A stretch of 64,000 nt of DNA from Cypionkella psychrotolerans (GCF_001294535.1 NZ_LGIC01000083.1:62001-126000); one strand, 5' to 3'. Shown: positions 53,682 to 62,581, counted from the first letter of the stretch. Notes: generated from the letters alone by a model not told the origin. Program-made: numbers and translations.

Positions 53682-53868
53682 TGTCATCCTGTGATCGGGC
53701 TTACCCGGCTTGCTCCGGGCTGGCAATGTTTCGCAACAGATCTGGGTTTCGCTGTGACGTGGGGTCTGCGGCAACAACCGCAAACCCCACCCCTGACGCC
53801 CCGATCCCGGCCAAAGCCTCTGGGGATCATCGACCCCAACCCAGATCAGGGCGCCAGATCAGGTTTGA

Positions 53869-54471
53869 TCAGTTCGCCGGATCATCCCCACCATCCGGCC
53901 CGCCCATCATGTCATCCTCCATCGCAGAACCATGCTTGCCGTGTTTGCCGTGGCCCTTGCCATGCTTCTCATGCATCGCCTTGCGCGCGGCATCGACCTC
54001 ATCTTGGGTGACCGCCCCGTCCGCATTGGCGTCGATCCGATCAAACAGCATCTCCGGCCCCGGACGCGCCGCCATCTCAGCCGCGCTCAACAACCCGTCG
54101 CCATCCGAGTCCATCTTCTTGACCATCTCCGCCGAGCGCGCCTTGATCCGATCTGTCGAGGCCGCAATCCGCGGGGCCGCCAGCTCATCTGCCGATATCT
54201 TGCCATCCGCATTGGCGTCCATCGCCTTGACCTTGGCGGCACGGAACGCCTCTACCTCGGCTTTGGTCACTTTGCCGTCTTTGTCCGCGTCCAAAGTGGC
54301 AAAATCAAACCCGCCATGCGGCGTTTGCGGCGGTGTGGCATCCTGCGCATAGGCCGCAGCCCCCATCAAAGCCGCCACCAGAATCAAGGCCGACCCTGCC
54401 AGTTTCGGATTGCCCGCCAGTGTGCTGTAGCGCGCTATTTTGCTGTTGATCGCCGTTTTGCTGTTAAGCAT
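53869..54471 (-). CDS. Exported four-EF-hand protein with histidine-rich tail
   Basis: This 200-residue protein has a long basic n-region then a hydrophobic signal (SALILVAALMGAAAYAQD), with cleavage likely near A42. Four EF-hand loops are visible: D61-E72 (DADKDGKVTKAE), D85-E96 (DANADGKISADE), D121-E132 (DSDGDGLLSAAE) and D147-E158 (DANADGAVTQDE). Residues 167-180 form a His/Gly/Lys tail (HEKHGKGHGKHGKH) suited to transition-metal binding. A GGAGAA ribosome site supports the ATG at 54471. It lies 187 nt upstream of the ECF sigma gene and may be periplasmic, binding Ca2+ and perhaps Cu, Ni or Zn. Confidence 0.9.
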   Translation of the reverse strand: MLNSKTAINSKIARYSTLAGNPKLAGSALILVAALMGAAAYAQDATPPQTPHGGFDFATLDADKDGKVTKAEVEAFRAAKVKAMDANADGKISADELAAPRIAASTDRIKARSAEMVKKMDSDGDGLLSAAEMAARPGPEMLFDRIDANADGAVTQDEVDAARKAMHEKHGKGHGKHGKHGSAMEDDMMGGPDGGDDPAN

Positions 54472-54668
54472 GCTGTTCTCCTCAAGCTCGCCGCAGCCTC
54501 TGCCATGGCGTTCATACCCAGATAAACGCCGCAGCTTTCGGTTTCCGTCGCGCAGCGCCGCTGGATTTTTTCAGCCCCGCTTGCGACAAAGCACCGCCCC
54601 CCCGTGTAAGCACTCAACTTTCGTCCCCACATCGGTTAGAACATGCCTCTCGCATTCAGGATTTTCCG

Positions 54669-55139
54669 ATGACCGACGCCGCCCTGCACCTTACCCCCGA
54701 TCACGGGACCCTTGATCACCACGCCCATGATCACGACGCTTTCGCCGAGCGTCCGACTTGGCCCGCCCTGCGCCGGGGTTGGGCGCGGCGCTGCCCGAAT
54801 TGCGGCGCGGGCCCCCTGCTGAAAGGCTATCTGAAGGTGCGCGAAAGCTGTCCGGTGTGTTCCGAGGATTTCACCGCGCAACGCGCCGATGATGGCCCGG
54901 CCTACCTCACCATCCTGATCGTCGGCCATCTGATGGCACCGCTCTTGATGTTCGTCTTCGTGAAATACCGCCCCGAGCCTGCCACTTTGGTCACCTTATT
55001 CTCCATCGGCACCGTGGCGCTGTCGCTCTATCTGCTGCCGCGCCTGAAAGGCGCGCTGGTCGGGCTGCAATGGGCCAAGCGGATGCACGGCTTTGGCCGC
55101 ACCATCGCCAACGTCCCCGCCGCACCCGAGCAGCTGTGA
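54669..55139 (+). CDS. DUF983 family membrane protein
   Basis: This 156-residue protein has an N-terminal histidine-rich stretch (DHHAHDHDAF) and a zinc-ribbon-like pair CPNCGAGPLLKGYLKV...CPVC. Two transmembrane segments follow (YLTILIVGHLMAPLLMFVFV and LVTLFSIGTVALSLYLLPRL). This matches the DUF983 family of alphaproteobacteria, whose function is not established. It overlaps the NUDIX gene by 4 nt (GTGA). It is divergent from the EF-hand gene, with 197 nt between them. Confidence 0.87.
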   Translation: MTDAALHLTPDHGTLDHHAHDHDAFAERPTWPALRRGWARRCPNCGAGPLLKGYLKVRESCPVCSEDFTAQRADDGPAYLTILIVGHLMAPLLMFVFVKYRPEPATLVTLFSIGTVALSLYLLPRLKGALVGLQWAKRMHGFGRTIANVPAAPEQL

Positions 55140-55750
55140 GCAACGCCGCAGCCGAGACCATCCGCCCCGCCGCCACCATCGTGCTGTGGCGGCCTGCGGG
55201 CACCGGATTTGAGGTGCTGATGGGCCAGCGCGGCCATGCCGCCGCCTTCATGCCCTCGAAGTACGTCTTCCCCGGTGGCGGCGTCGATGCCGAAGATGCC
55301 ACCGATGCCCAGCCCGGCCTCACTGTCGATTGCGCCCACCGCCTGACGCTGAACTGCCCCGCAGATGCCCCCACACCGGGCACGCTTGCGACCGCAGCCC
55401 TGCGCGAGTTGACCGAGGAAACCGGGCTTTCGCTGCCGGGTCCCGCCCCCGGTGCCCTGCGCTTCATGTTCCGCGCCATCACCCCACCGGGCCGCCCGCG
55501 CCGCTTTGACGCGCGGTTTTTCCTGACCTCCGCCGCAGGTGTTGCGGGCGACACCGAAACCTTCTCCGACACCCTGACCGAGCTGTCGCACCTGCATTGG
55601 ATTGGCCTCGCGGCCGCCCGCGCGCTCGATCTGCCCTTCATCACCGAGATCGTCCTCGCCGAAGTGACCGCCCTTTTGCGCGGCCAAACCCAACCCGGCG
55701 TGCCGTTCTTCGACAACTCCGGTCCGGTGCCAACCTTCCGCAGGTTGTAA
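55136..55750 (+). CDS. NUDIX hydrolase
   Basis: This 204-residue NUDIX hydrolase cleaves a nucleoside diphosphate linked to another moiety. The NUDIX box is split: GGGVDAEDATDA, then after an insertion of about 30 residues, ALRELTEETGLSL with the catalytic REx2EE core. This arrangement resembles the NUDT7/NUDT8/NUDT19-like branch that acts on CoA derivatives, but the substrate cannot be fixed. The GTG at 55136 overlaps the DUF983 stop. It has no signal peptide and is cytoplasmic. Confidence 0.9.
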   Translation: MSNAAAETIRPAATIVLWRPAGTGFEVLMGQRGHAAAFMPSKYVFPGGGVDAEDATDAQPGLTVDCAHRLTLNCPADAPTPGTLATAALRELTEETGLSLPGPAPGALRFMFRAITPPGRPRRFDARFFLTSAAGVAGDTETFSDTLTELSHLHWIGLAAARALDLPFITEIVLAEVTALLRGQTQPGVPFFDNSGPVPTFRRL

Positions 55751-55787
55751 GCAAGCCACCCAGCGTCAAAACCACCCACTTAAGGTC

Positions 55788-55870
55788 ATCCTCTGTGCTC
55801 AAATATCCCCGCCGGAGGCACGCGCCGCCAGCCCCCGAAGCCTCCGGCGGGAGTATTTCAAAAAGAGCAA
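55788..55870. terminator. Dispersed hairpin between the NUDIX and murD genes
   Basis: The arms AAATATCCCCGCCGGAGGC (55801-55819) and GCCTCCGGCGGGAGTATTT (55840-55858) pair with a small mismatch. Flanks are CCTCTGTGCTC on the left and CAAAAAGAGC on the right. It lies between convergent genes and probably terminates both. It is the same family as 24011-24095. Confidence 0.75.
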
Positions 55871-55963
55871 TTGGGCAGAAAGGTTAAGACTTCCTGAACG
55901 CCGACCCATAACCATTTGAAATAAAACATAATAAAAATTGTCCCGCGTTGGGACCTCCCGGCA

Positions 55964-57364
55964 TCACCCCACCAAAGCCTTCACCCGCGCGGCAAAATCA
56001 TCGCCCCGCACCTCAAAATTCGGATACTGATCAAACGAGGCCGCCGCCGGGGCCAGCAACACCACCTCCCCCGCCACAGCTTCCTCAGCTGCCCGAGAAA
56101 CGGCACGCTCCATCGTCTCACAAATCTCATAGGCGGTGTCGCCCAATTCCAGCGCAAAATCGCGCGCCGAATGTCCGATCAGGTAGGCTTTCACCACCGA
56201 TCCCAGATGCGGCACCAGCCCCGCAATCCCGCCCTCCTTACCCATCCCGCCCGCGATCCAGCGGATCTTCGGAAACGCCTGCAAAGCCTTGGCCGCCGCA
56301 TCGACATTGGTGGCCTTGCTGTCATTGATAAACCGCACCCCGGCCTTCTCACCGACCAACTGGCTGCGGTGCGGCAACCCCGCAAACGAATGAAACGCCG
56401 TCTCAATCAGCTTCGGCCCGATCCCAAGGCTGCGACAGGCCGCGTAGGCCGCGCAAGCATTCTGATGATTATGCGCCCCCGGCAGGCCCGCCACTTCCCT
56501 CAAATCCACCGAGGCCACCTGCTTGCCGCGCCGCCATTCCGCCAGAAAGCCTTTGCGGGCAAACACGGCCCAGCCAAACCCCTCCAGCTTCTGCCCCGAG
56601 GAAATCCGGATCACCCGGTCATCCTGCGGGCCTTCCGACATCTGGTTGGCCAGAAACCGCCCCTCGACCTCATCCACCCCGATCACCGCGCGATCTGGGC
56701 CGCCTTCCGAGAAAAGCCGCCGCTTCGCTGCGAAATAGCCGCCCATCCCGGCGTGGCGGTCCAGATGATCCGGCGAGAGATTGGTGAACACCGCGACATC
56801 CGGGGTCAGGCTGCGGGCGAGGTCGGTTTGGTAGGAGGACAGTTCCAGCACCACCACCTCACCATCCTGCGCGGGCTCGATATCCAGCACGCCGCGGCCG
56901 ATATTGCCCGCCATCTGCGTCGCCCGTCCGGCCACCTCAAGGATATGATGGATCAGCGCCGTCGTGGTGGATTTACCGTTCGATCCGGTCACGCAAATCA
57001 CCCGGGGGGTGAGGTCGAAATCATCCCATTCCGGGCCAGCAAAGCTGCGGAAGAACAGGCCGATATCGTTGTCGAGCGGCACCCCGACTTCCAAGGCCCG
57101 CGCGATCACTTTGTTCGGGGTGGGATAAAGATGCGGGATGCCGGGTGAGGTGATCAGGGCCACCACGCCGTCAAAAGCGCCCGCTCGGGTCAGGTCGGTG
57201 CAGGTGAAACCCTCGGCCTCGGCCTTCAAACGGGCCTCGGGGCTGTCGTCCCAGATCAGCGCCTCGGCCCCGCCAGCAGTCAGGGCGCGGGCGGTGGCAA
57301 GGCCGGAGCGGCCCAGACCCAGCACGGCCACTTTTTGGCCCTCATAGCCTTTTACGGGAATCAT
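55964..57364 (-). CDS. murD: UDP-N-acetylmuramoyl-L-alanine--D-glutamate ligase
   Basis: This 466-residue Mur ligase adds D-glutamate to UDP-MurNAc-L-alanine in the cytoplasm. The N-terminal Rossmann motif is [17 protein letters not shown] and the ATP-binding P-loop is [20 protein letters not shown]. The central [19 protein letters not shown] carries the conserved DHLDRH, and the C-terminal domain has [18 protein letters not shown]. The ATG at 57364 ([11 protein letters not shown]) gives the standard length. It belongs to the division/cell-wall cluster but is separated from mraY by a plus-strand gene, so it needs its own promoter in 57365-57677. Confidence 0.97.
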   Translation of the reverse strand: MIPVKGYEGQKVAVLGLGRSGLATARALTAGGAEALIWDDSPEARLKAEAEGFTCTDLTRAGAFDGVVALITSPGIPHLYPTPNKVIARALEVGVPLDNDIGLFFRSFAGPEWDDFDLTPRVICVTGSNGKSTTTALIHHILEVAGRATQMAGNIGRGVLDIEPAQDGEVVVLELSSYQTDLARSLTPDVAVFTNLSPDHLDRHAGMGGYFAAKRRLFSEGGPDRAVIGVDEVEGRFLANQMSEGPQDDRVIRISSGQKLEGFGWAVFARKGFLAEWRRGKQVASVDLREVAGLPGAHNHQNACAAYAACRSLGIGPKLIETAFHSFAGLPHRSQLVGEKAGVRFINDSKATNVDAAAKALQAFPKIRWIAGGMGKEGGIAGLVPHLGSVVKAYLIGHSARDFALELGDTAYEICETMERAVSRAAEEAVAGEVVLLAPAAASFDQYPNFEVRGDDFAARVKALVG

Positions 57365-57430
57365 AGCAGCCTCCGGTTTTATCTCGCCCAGACAATGCCC
57401 CGAGCCGGGGGGGCGGGGCAAGGCGGCATC

Positions 57431-57448
57431 TGTCCACGCGTGGACAGA
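57431..57448. repeat. 18-bp perfect palindrome CTGTCCACGCGTGGACAG
   Basis: The central 16 bp are identical to the palindrome at 17271-17286. It lies 67 nt upstream of the murD start. It is a candidate operator or chromosome-organising protein site. Confidence 0.75.
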
Positions 57449-57517
57449 GGGGCGGGGTGTGGTTTATCAAGGGGTTAGGGGTGAGGTGTTAAGAGGTTGT
57501 TAGGTTTTTCCCGGCGT

Positions 57518-57537
57518 GGCGGGGTGAACCCCGCCCT
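57518..57537. repeat. REP-like palindrome, copy 2
   Basis: GGCGGGGTGAACCCCGCC followed by CT is the inverse-complement form of the unit at 4246 in the cobS-cobT gap. Confidence 0.7.
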
Positions 57538-57543
57538 ATGATT

Positions 57544-57605
57544 GGCAAAGGCGTCTGAGGTGAGTCTCCACCGCAACACTATCGCACCACCTCAGGGCGT
57601 TTGCC
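57544..57605. promoter_or_regulatory. Imperfect 18-bp inverted repeat upstream of the outer-membrane protein gene
   Basis: GGCAAAGGCGTCTGAGGTG (57544-57562) and CACCTCAGGGCGTTTGCC (57588-57605) are inverse complements with about two differences, separated by 25 nt. The repeat ends 72 nt before the ATG at 57678, which fits an operator or a 5'-UTR hairpin. Confidence 0.45.
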
Positions 57606-57677
57606 CTTCAAAGCTGGTGACGCGCGCGCTGTGACTCTATGCTGACCCAAGCAGTCAAAAATAAGAAAGTGACCATT

Positions 57678-58376
57678 ATGCAGGTTGTTAGCAAGCACAC
57701 CCTCGTCGCCCTTAGCCTTGTTCTGGCAAGCTCAGCCGCCCAGGCCGAGATGACAGGCGGGCAGGTTAAGCTGTCGCAATCGGGGTTTACCGATGATTTC
57801 TCGGTGGCCAAGACCAATATCAGCGGCTCAGTCGAGCTGGCGTTTGGACCGCAGTTTGGCATGCAGATGGATCTGGGCGTCAATATGCTGAACTTCGCCG
57901 ATGAGACGGCCACGAATTTCGTGACGCACGGCACCTATAAGCTGGGCGACAGCACGGCCCTTGGCGCGTTTTACGGCATGGATGCGGTGAACGGCGGGCG
58001 CACGGATATTTATGGGCTTGAGGCGGCGCAGAATTTTGGCACAGGCGGTGTGCAGGGCTATGTCGCGCATGCCGAAGACGATGGTGGCAGCGGCACGGTG
58101 CTGGGTGTCAGCGGCGGCATGGTGATGGGCAATGGCGTGGGCATTGGCGGGTCGCTCGATCACGGCTCGTTTGATGGCACGTCGCTGACACGCTATGGTT
58201 TGCGCGGTTCGTTCGGCTTGGGCGAAAGCTCAAAAATGTTCGCGGAGCTTGGGGCGTTGAACACCGATGCTGGATCGGAAACCTATGCCAAGATTGGCGC
58301 GACCTATAACTTTGGTGCGAATTCTGGGTTGATGTTTGGCGACCGTAGCCTGTTCAACCTGCTGCCGGGGTCGTGA
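57678..58376 (+). CDS. Predicted outer-membrane beta-barrel protein (unknown family)
   Basis: This 232-residue protein from ATG 57678 has a clear signal peptide, MQVVSKHTLVALSLVLASSA then AQA, cleaved before E25. The mature part is rich in Gly, Ser and aromatic residues in alternating patterns such as ISGSVELAFG, YGLRGSFGLG and YAKIGATYNFG, as in small porin-like or autotransporter-like barrels. There are no cysteines. It lies on the plus strand within an otherwise minus-strand mur gene block, followed by a strong terminator. It is flanked on both sides by REP-like palindromes, which suggests insertion into the cluster. Confidence 0.75.
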   Translation: MQVVSKHTLVALSLVLASSAAQAEMTGGQVKLSQSGFTDDFSVAKTNISGSVELAFGPQFGMQMDLGVNMLNFADETATNFVTHGTYKLGDSTALGAFYGMDAVNGGRTDIYGLEAAQNFGTGGVQGYVAHAEDDGGSGTVLGVSGGMVMGNGVGIGGSLDHGSFDGTSLTRYGLRGSFGLGESSKMFAELGALNTDAGSETYAKIGATYNFGANSGLMFGDRSLFNLLPGS

Positions 58377-58403
58377 CTTGCTGGCTTTGATCTGGTCAGC
58401 AGC

Positions 58404-58449
58404 ATAAATGAAAACGCCTGACGATCGGATCGTCAGGCGTCTTCATTTG
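58404..58449 (+). terminator. Strong intrinsic terminator after the outer-membrane protein gene
   Basis: ACGCCTGACGAT (58414-58425) pairs perfectly with ATCGTCAGGCGT (58429-58440) around a 3-nt loop. The flanks AAATGAAA and TCTTCATTT extend the stem and provide a T-rich tail in both directions, so it may also stop transcription coming from mraY. Confidence 0.9.
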
Positions 58450-58472
58450 TAGGGTGTCGATGCCGTGGCGAA

Positions 58473-58500
58473 GGGCGGTGGGGTGAACCCCGCCCTACCC
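58473..58500. repeat. REP-like palindrome, copy 3
   Basis: GGGCGGTGGGGTGAACCCCG followed by CCCTACCC is the same family as 4241 and 57518. It lies 14 nt after the mraY stop. Confidence 0.7.
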
Positions 58501-58513
58501 ATGCCGTGCCGTC

Positions 58514-59596
58514 TTACCGGACCTTCAGTGTCGCCAGCCCGATCATCGCGAGGATCAGGCTGATGATCCAGAACCGGATGACGATTTGCGGTTCGGCCCA
58601 GCCTTTTTTCTCAAAATGATGGTGAATCGGGGCCATCAGGAACACGCGCTTGCCTGTGCGTTTGAAATACAGCACCTGGATGATCACGCTCAGCGCCTCG
58701 ACCACAAACAGGCCGCCGACGATGGCGAGGACGATTTCGTGCTTGGTGCAGACGGCGATGGCACCAAGGGCGCCGCCGAGGGCGAGTGAGCCGGTGTCGC
58801 CCATGAACACCGCCGCCGGGGGGGCGTTGTACCACAGGAAGCCGAGGCCGCCGCCGAACAAAGCGGCGGCGAAAACCAGAAGCTCCCCGGTGCCGGGAAC
58901 GAAATGCACGCCAAGGTATTCGGCGAAATTATAGTTACCGACGATGTAGGAGATCACCCCCAAGGTGCCGCCCGCAATCATCACCGGCATGATAGCAAGG
59001 CCATCAAGCCCATCGGTCAGGTTCACCGCATTGGCGGCCCCGACGATGACAATCATGCCAAAGGGGACGAAAAACACGCCGAAATCCAGCAGCACGTTTT
59101 TGAACAGCGGCAATGCCAGTTGGTTGGTGAGCTCGGGCGGATGAAAGCTGGACGCCGCATAGGTCGCCATCGCGGCGATGGCGAGGCCCGCGATCATCCG
59201 CACCCGGCCCGAGACGCCTTTGGTGTTTTGCTTGGTGACTTTGGCGTAATCGTCGGCGAAACCGATCAGCCCGAAGGCCAAAGTGACCAGCACCACGATC
59301 CAGACATAGGGGTTGTCGAGCCGCGCCCACATCAGAGTGGAGACCATCAGCGCCGACAGGATCAAAAGCCCGCCCATGGTGGGGGTGCCTGCCTTGATGA
59401 AATGGCTTTGCGGGCCGTCATCGCGGATCGGTTGGCCCTTGCCTTGCTTGCGGCGCAGAAGATCAATCAGCGGACGGCCAAAGATGAAACCGAAGATGAG
59501 GGCGGTGGCAAAGGCGCAACCGGCGCGGAAGGTGATGTAGCGAAACAGGTTGAAGACGTCGCCGCCATCCGAAAACTCGGTGAGCCAATACAGCAT
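58514..59596 (-). CDS. mraY: Phospho-N-acetylmuramoyl-pentapeptide-transferase
   Basis: This 360-residue integral membrane enzyme has about ten transmembrane segments. It transfers phospho-MurNAc-pentapeptide to undecaprenyl phosphate to make lipid I. Conserved active-site segments are [39 protein letters not shown] and the C-terminal [17 protein letters not shown]. The ATG at 59596 (MLYWLTEFS) is the normal start; an upstream in-frame extension is unconserved. It lies 43 nt after murF. The gene normally followed by murD is here followed by a plus-strand insertion. Confidence 0.98.
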   Translation of the reverse strand: MLYWLTEFSDGGDVFNLFRYITFRAGCAFATALIFGFIFGRPLIDLLRRKQGKGQPIRDDGPQSHFIKAGTPTMGGLLILSALMVSTLMWARLDNPYVWIVVLVTLAFGLIGFADDYAKVTKQNTKGVSGRVRMIAGLAIAAMATYAASSFHPPELTNQLALPLFKNVLLDFGVFFVPFGMIVIVGAANAVNLTDGLDGLAIMPVMIAGGTLGVISYIVGNYNFAEYLGVHFVPGTGELLVFAAALFGGGLGFLWYNAPPAAVFMGDTGSLALGGALGAIAVCTKHEIVLAIVGGLFVVEALSVIIQVLYFKRTGKRVFLMAPIHHHFEKKGWAEPQIVIRFWIISLILAMIGLATLKVR

Positions 59597-59639
59597 TACG
59601 CTTCTCCTTGTTGCGCGCGGGACGGCATGACCACGCGCC

Positions 59640-61088
59640 TTATTGCTTTGTGTCGGGCGCTGGGTGCCCCAATTTGCGCAGGGCGTCAACGATCAGGCTG
59701 ACTTTTATGCCCTTCGAGCCCTTCACCAGCAGAATATCCCCAGCGTCAATCAGGCTGCGCGGGCGCGCGGCGAGATCTTTGGCGTCAGCCACCCACTCGC
59801 CACGCTGGGCGCGCGGGAGTTTGCTCCACAACGACTTCATCCGGGGGCCGACGCAGTGGATCAGGTCGATTTTGTTCAGATGCGGGTGCTGGGCTACGGC
59901 TTCATGCAAAGCGATTTCGGTCGGGCCAAGCTCCAGCATGTCACCAAGGATGGCGATGCGGCGGCCCTTGCCGACGCGGCCGATGCCGTCTTGCGGTGTG
60001 GCGGCGATCAGCACATCCAAGGCGGCGGCCAGCGAGGTCGGGTTGGCGTTGAAGGCGTCGTCGATCAGATCGAAGCTGGTTTCCTCAACAATATCAAGCT
60101 GGATGTGTTCCCGCGTGCCACGACCTGCGGGTGGTTTCCATTGGCCGAGGTCAGAGGCGGCAATCATCGGATCAAGGTTTAGCGCATCAGCGACGGCCAA
60201 AGCGCCAAGCCCGTTGGCGGCGAAGTGGCGGCCAGGGGAGAGGACTTTGAACAGGCTCGGGGTGCCCATACGGGTGGCTTTCACGATGGTGGCGGTGTCG
60301 CAGAGGGTGACATCGCTCAGGCGGTAGTCGGCGGTGGCGTTGGCACCAAAAGTGATGGCTTTGGCCCCGACTGCGGCGGCTTTGGCTTGCAGGATCGGGG
60401 TGATGCTTTGATCGCCGGGGAAAATCGCTGTGCCGCCCGGGCGCAGGCCGTCGAAGATCGCGGCTTTCTCGCGGGCGATGCCTTCCAGATCGTTGAACGC
60501 CTCCAGATGCGCCGGGGCGACGATGGTGATCAGGGCGACGTCGAGGTCGGCGAGGCGCGCGAGGGGCGCGATCTCACCGGGGTGGTTCATGCCGATCTCG
60601 ATCACCGCGAAGTCGGTGTCGGCGGGCATCCGGGCGAGGGTCAGCGGCACGCCCCAGTGGTTGTTATAGCTGGCCTCGGCGGCGTGGGTTTTGCCTTGGC
60701 CAGACAGGATGCGGCGGAGCATTTCCTTGGTCGAGGTTTTGCCGACCGATCCGGTGACGCCAACCACTTTGGCGCGGGTGCGGGCGCGGGCGAAAGCGCC
60801 CAGCTTTTCAAGCGCTTGCAGCACATCATCGACAATCAGCAAGCGCGCATCGGGGACAACATCGTCGGGGATGTGGGAGACGAGGGCGGCGGCCGCGCCT
60901 TTCGCCAAGGCGGTGGCAACGAAATCATGGCCGTCGCGGATGTCTTTCAGCGCCACGAACAGATCGCCGGGCTGAATGGTGCGGGTGTCGATGGAGACTC
61001 CGGTGGCGGTCCATATGGCGGTTGAGCGCCCGCCGGTGGCGGTTACTGCGTCGGCAGAGGTCCAAAGCGGATCTAGTTTTGTGGTCAT
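59640..61088 (-). CDS. murF: UDP-N-acetylmuramoyl-tripeptide--D-alanyl-D-alanine ligase
   Basis: This 482-residue Mur ligase adds D-Ala-D-Ala to the UDP-MurNAc-tripeptide. The ATP-binding loop is [19 protein letters not shown], followed by [17 protein letters not shown] and the [10 protein letters not shown] metal-site block. The central [16 protein letters not shown] segment is typical of MurF. The start at 61088 overlaps the murE stop by 4 nt, and mraY follows after 43 nt. Its C-terminal [20 protein letters not shown] is the family end motif. Confidence 0.97.
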   Translation of the reverse strand: MTTKLDPLWTSADAVTATGGRSTAIWTATGVSIDTRTIQPGDLFVALKDIRDGHDFVATALAKGAAAALVSHIPDDVVPDARLLIVDDVLQALEKLGAFARARTRAKVVGVTGSVGKTSTKEMLRRILSGQGKTHAAEASYNNHWGVPLTLARMPADTDFAVIEIGMNHPGEIAPLARLADLDVALITIVAPAHLEAFNDLEGIAREKAAIFDGLRPGGTAIFPGDQSITPILQAKAAAVGAKAITFGANATADYRLSDVTLCDTATIVKATRMGTPSLFKVLSPGRHFAANGLGALAVADALNLDPMIAASDLGQWKPPAGRGTREHIQLDIVEETSFDLIDDAFNANPTSLAAALDVLIAATPQDGIGRVGKGRRIAILGDMLELGPTEIALHEAVAQHPHLNKIDLIHCVGPRMKSLWSKLPRAQRGEWVADAKDLAARPRSLIDAGDILLVKGSKGIKVSLIVDALRKLGHPAPDTKQ

Positions 61089-62566
61089 AGCAATCCATCC
61101 AGTGCGGCGACGGCGATGCTGGCCTGTTCCACATCGTCAAACGGGTAGATGTTGCCCATGATCACCTGACCGCTCTCATGCCCCTTGCCTGCGACCAGCA
61201 AAGCGTCGCCGGGTTGCAGGGCATCGACGGCCAGCAGGATCGCCTCGGCGCGGTCACCGACCTCGTTGGCTTCGGGGCAAGCGGCCATGATGGCGGCACG
61301 GATCAGGGCGGGATCTTCGGATCGGGGGTTGTCGTCGGTGACATAGAGCACATCGGCATTGTCGCGGGCAGCCGCCCCCATCAGCGGGCGTTTGGTGGTG
61401 TCGCGGTCACCACCTGCGCCGAACACCACGATCACCCGGCCCATCACATGCGGACGCAGGGCGCGCAGGGCGGTTTGCAGGGCGTCGGGCGTATGGGCGT
61501 AATCGACAAACACCGAAGCGCCGTTTTTGCGGGTGCCTGCGAGTTGCATCCGCCCCCGCACGCCTGCCAGTTGCGGCAACACGGCGAACACATCGCGCGC
61601 GGATTCGCCTGCCCCGATCACCAAGCCAGCGGCCAAAGCCACGTTCTCAGCCTGAAAGCCACCGATCAGGTTCAGGCGCACTTGGTAGGGCGTGCCTTTC
61701 CATTCATAGCGCACATCTTGGCCCTTGGCGTCAAAGCGCTGGCCGAGGATGCGCAGATCGCAGCCCTCGCCCGTGCCGACCGAGATTAGGCTTTGCCCCC
61801 GCGCCACCGCGATCAGCGCCACCTCATGCCCCTTGGGGTCGTTCATGTTGATCACGGCGCAGCCATCTTCGGGCAGCACGCGGTCGAACAAGGCAGCTTT
61901 GGCGGCGAAATAAGCCTCGAACGTGTGGTGATAATCGAGGTGGTCTTGGGTGAAGTTGGTAAAACCCGCCGCCTTCAGCCGCACGCCATCCATCCGGCGC
62001 TGATCAAGCCCGTGAGAGGAAGCCTCCATCGCGGCATGGGTGACGCCCTCTGCCGCCGCGAGGCTCAGCATCCGGTGCAAAGTGATGGGGTCAGGCGTGG
62101 TATGGGCAGAGGGAGCCGACCATGCGCCTTCAACCCCGGTGGTGCCGATGTTGATCGCGGCATGGCCCAAAGCCATCCAGATCTGGCGCGCAAAGGTCGC
62201 CACGGATGTTTTGCCGTTGGTGCCAGTCACGGCGATCATCGTGGCGGGCTGGCTGCCGAACCACAGCGCTGCGGCGCGGGCAATCGCCTCGCGCGGGTCT
62301 TCTGCGACGACCAACGCCGCGTCAGAACCCGCCAAAGCCTCGGCTGCCAGCTTTGCGCCTGCCGCATCGGTCAAGATCGCCGCAGCCCCCTTGGCCAAGG
62401 CCAGTTCGATGTAGCTTGCGCCATGCACCGCAGTGCCCGGCATGGCGGCGAACAGGAAACCATCCTCTACCGCGCGGCTATCCAGCGTGATGCCCGTCAG
62501 AACCGGGTTGCGGCCTTCGCGGGCGGTCAGGCCCAAATCTGCGAGTGTTTTTGTCCGATCTGCCAC
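61085..62566 (-). CDS. murE: UDP-N-acetylmuramoyl-L-alanyl-D-glutamate--2,6-diaminopimelate ligase
   Basis: This 493-residue Mur ligase adds meso-diaminopimelate to UDP-MurNAc-L-Ala-D-Glu. The P-loop is MIAVTGTNGKTSVATFARQ. The specificity motif DNPRSEDP marks the diaminopimelate-adding type rather than the lysine type. EASSHGLDQRRMDGV and TQDHLDYHHTFEAY are further family blocks. It overlaps murF by 4 nt and starts 15 nt after the ftsI stop, so ftsI-murE-murF-mraY form a tight unit. Confidence 0.98.
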   Translation of the reverse strand: MADRTKTLADLGLTAREGRNPVLTGITLDSRAVEDGFLFAAMPGTAVHGASYIELALAKGAAAILTDAAGAKLAAEALAGSDAALVVAEDPREAIARAAALWFGSQPATMIAVTGTNGKTSVATFARQIWMALGHAAINIGTTGVEGAWSAPSAHTTPDPITLHRMLSLAAAEGVTHAAMEASSHGLDQRRMDGVRLKAAGFTNFTQDHLDYHHTFEAYFAAKAALFDRVLPEDGCAVINMNDPKGHEVALIAVARGQSLISVGTGEGCDLRILGQRFDAKGQDVRYEWKGTPYQVRLNLIGGFQAENVALAAGLVIGAGESARDVFAVLPQLAGVRGRMQLAGTRKNGASVFVDYAHTPDALQTALRALRPHVMGRVIVVFGAGGDRDTTKRPLMGAAARDNADVLYVTDDNPRSEDPALIRAAIMAACPEANEVGDRAEAILLAVDALQPGDALLVAGKGHESGQVIMGNIYPFDDVEQASIAVAALDGLL

Positions 62567-62581
62567 GACATGCCCCCAAGC

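Larger units (their letters stand above)
57365..57677. other. Divergent intergenic region between murD and the outer-membrane protein gene
   Basis: This 313-nt region has no gene. In order it holds the 18-bp palindrome (57431-57448), a REP-like palindrome (57518-57537) and an imperfect inverted repeat (57544-57605). The promoter for murD (minus) and that for the plus-strand gene must lie within it. Confidence 0.6.

Noticed and set aside
57365-58513. Insertion sequence between murD and mraY
   Set aside because: There is no transposase, and the enclosed gene encodes an exported barrel-like protein. Only REP-like palindromes are present, so it is not called a mobile element.
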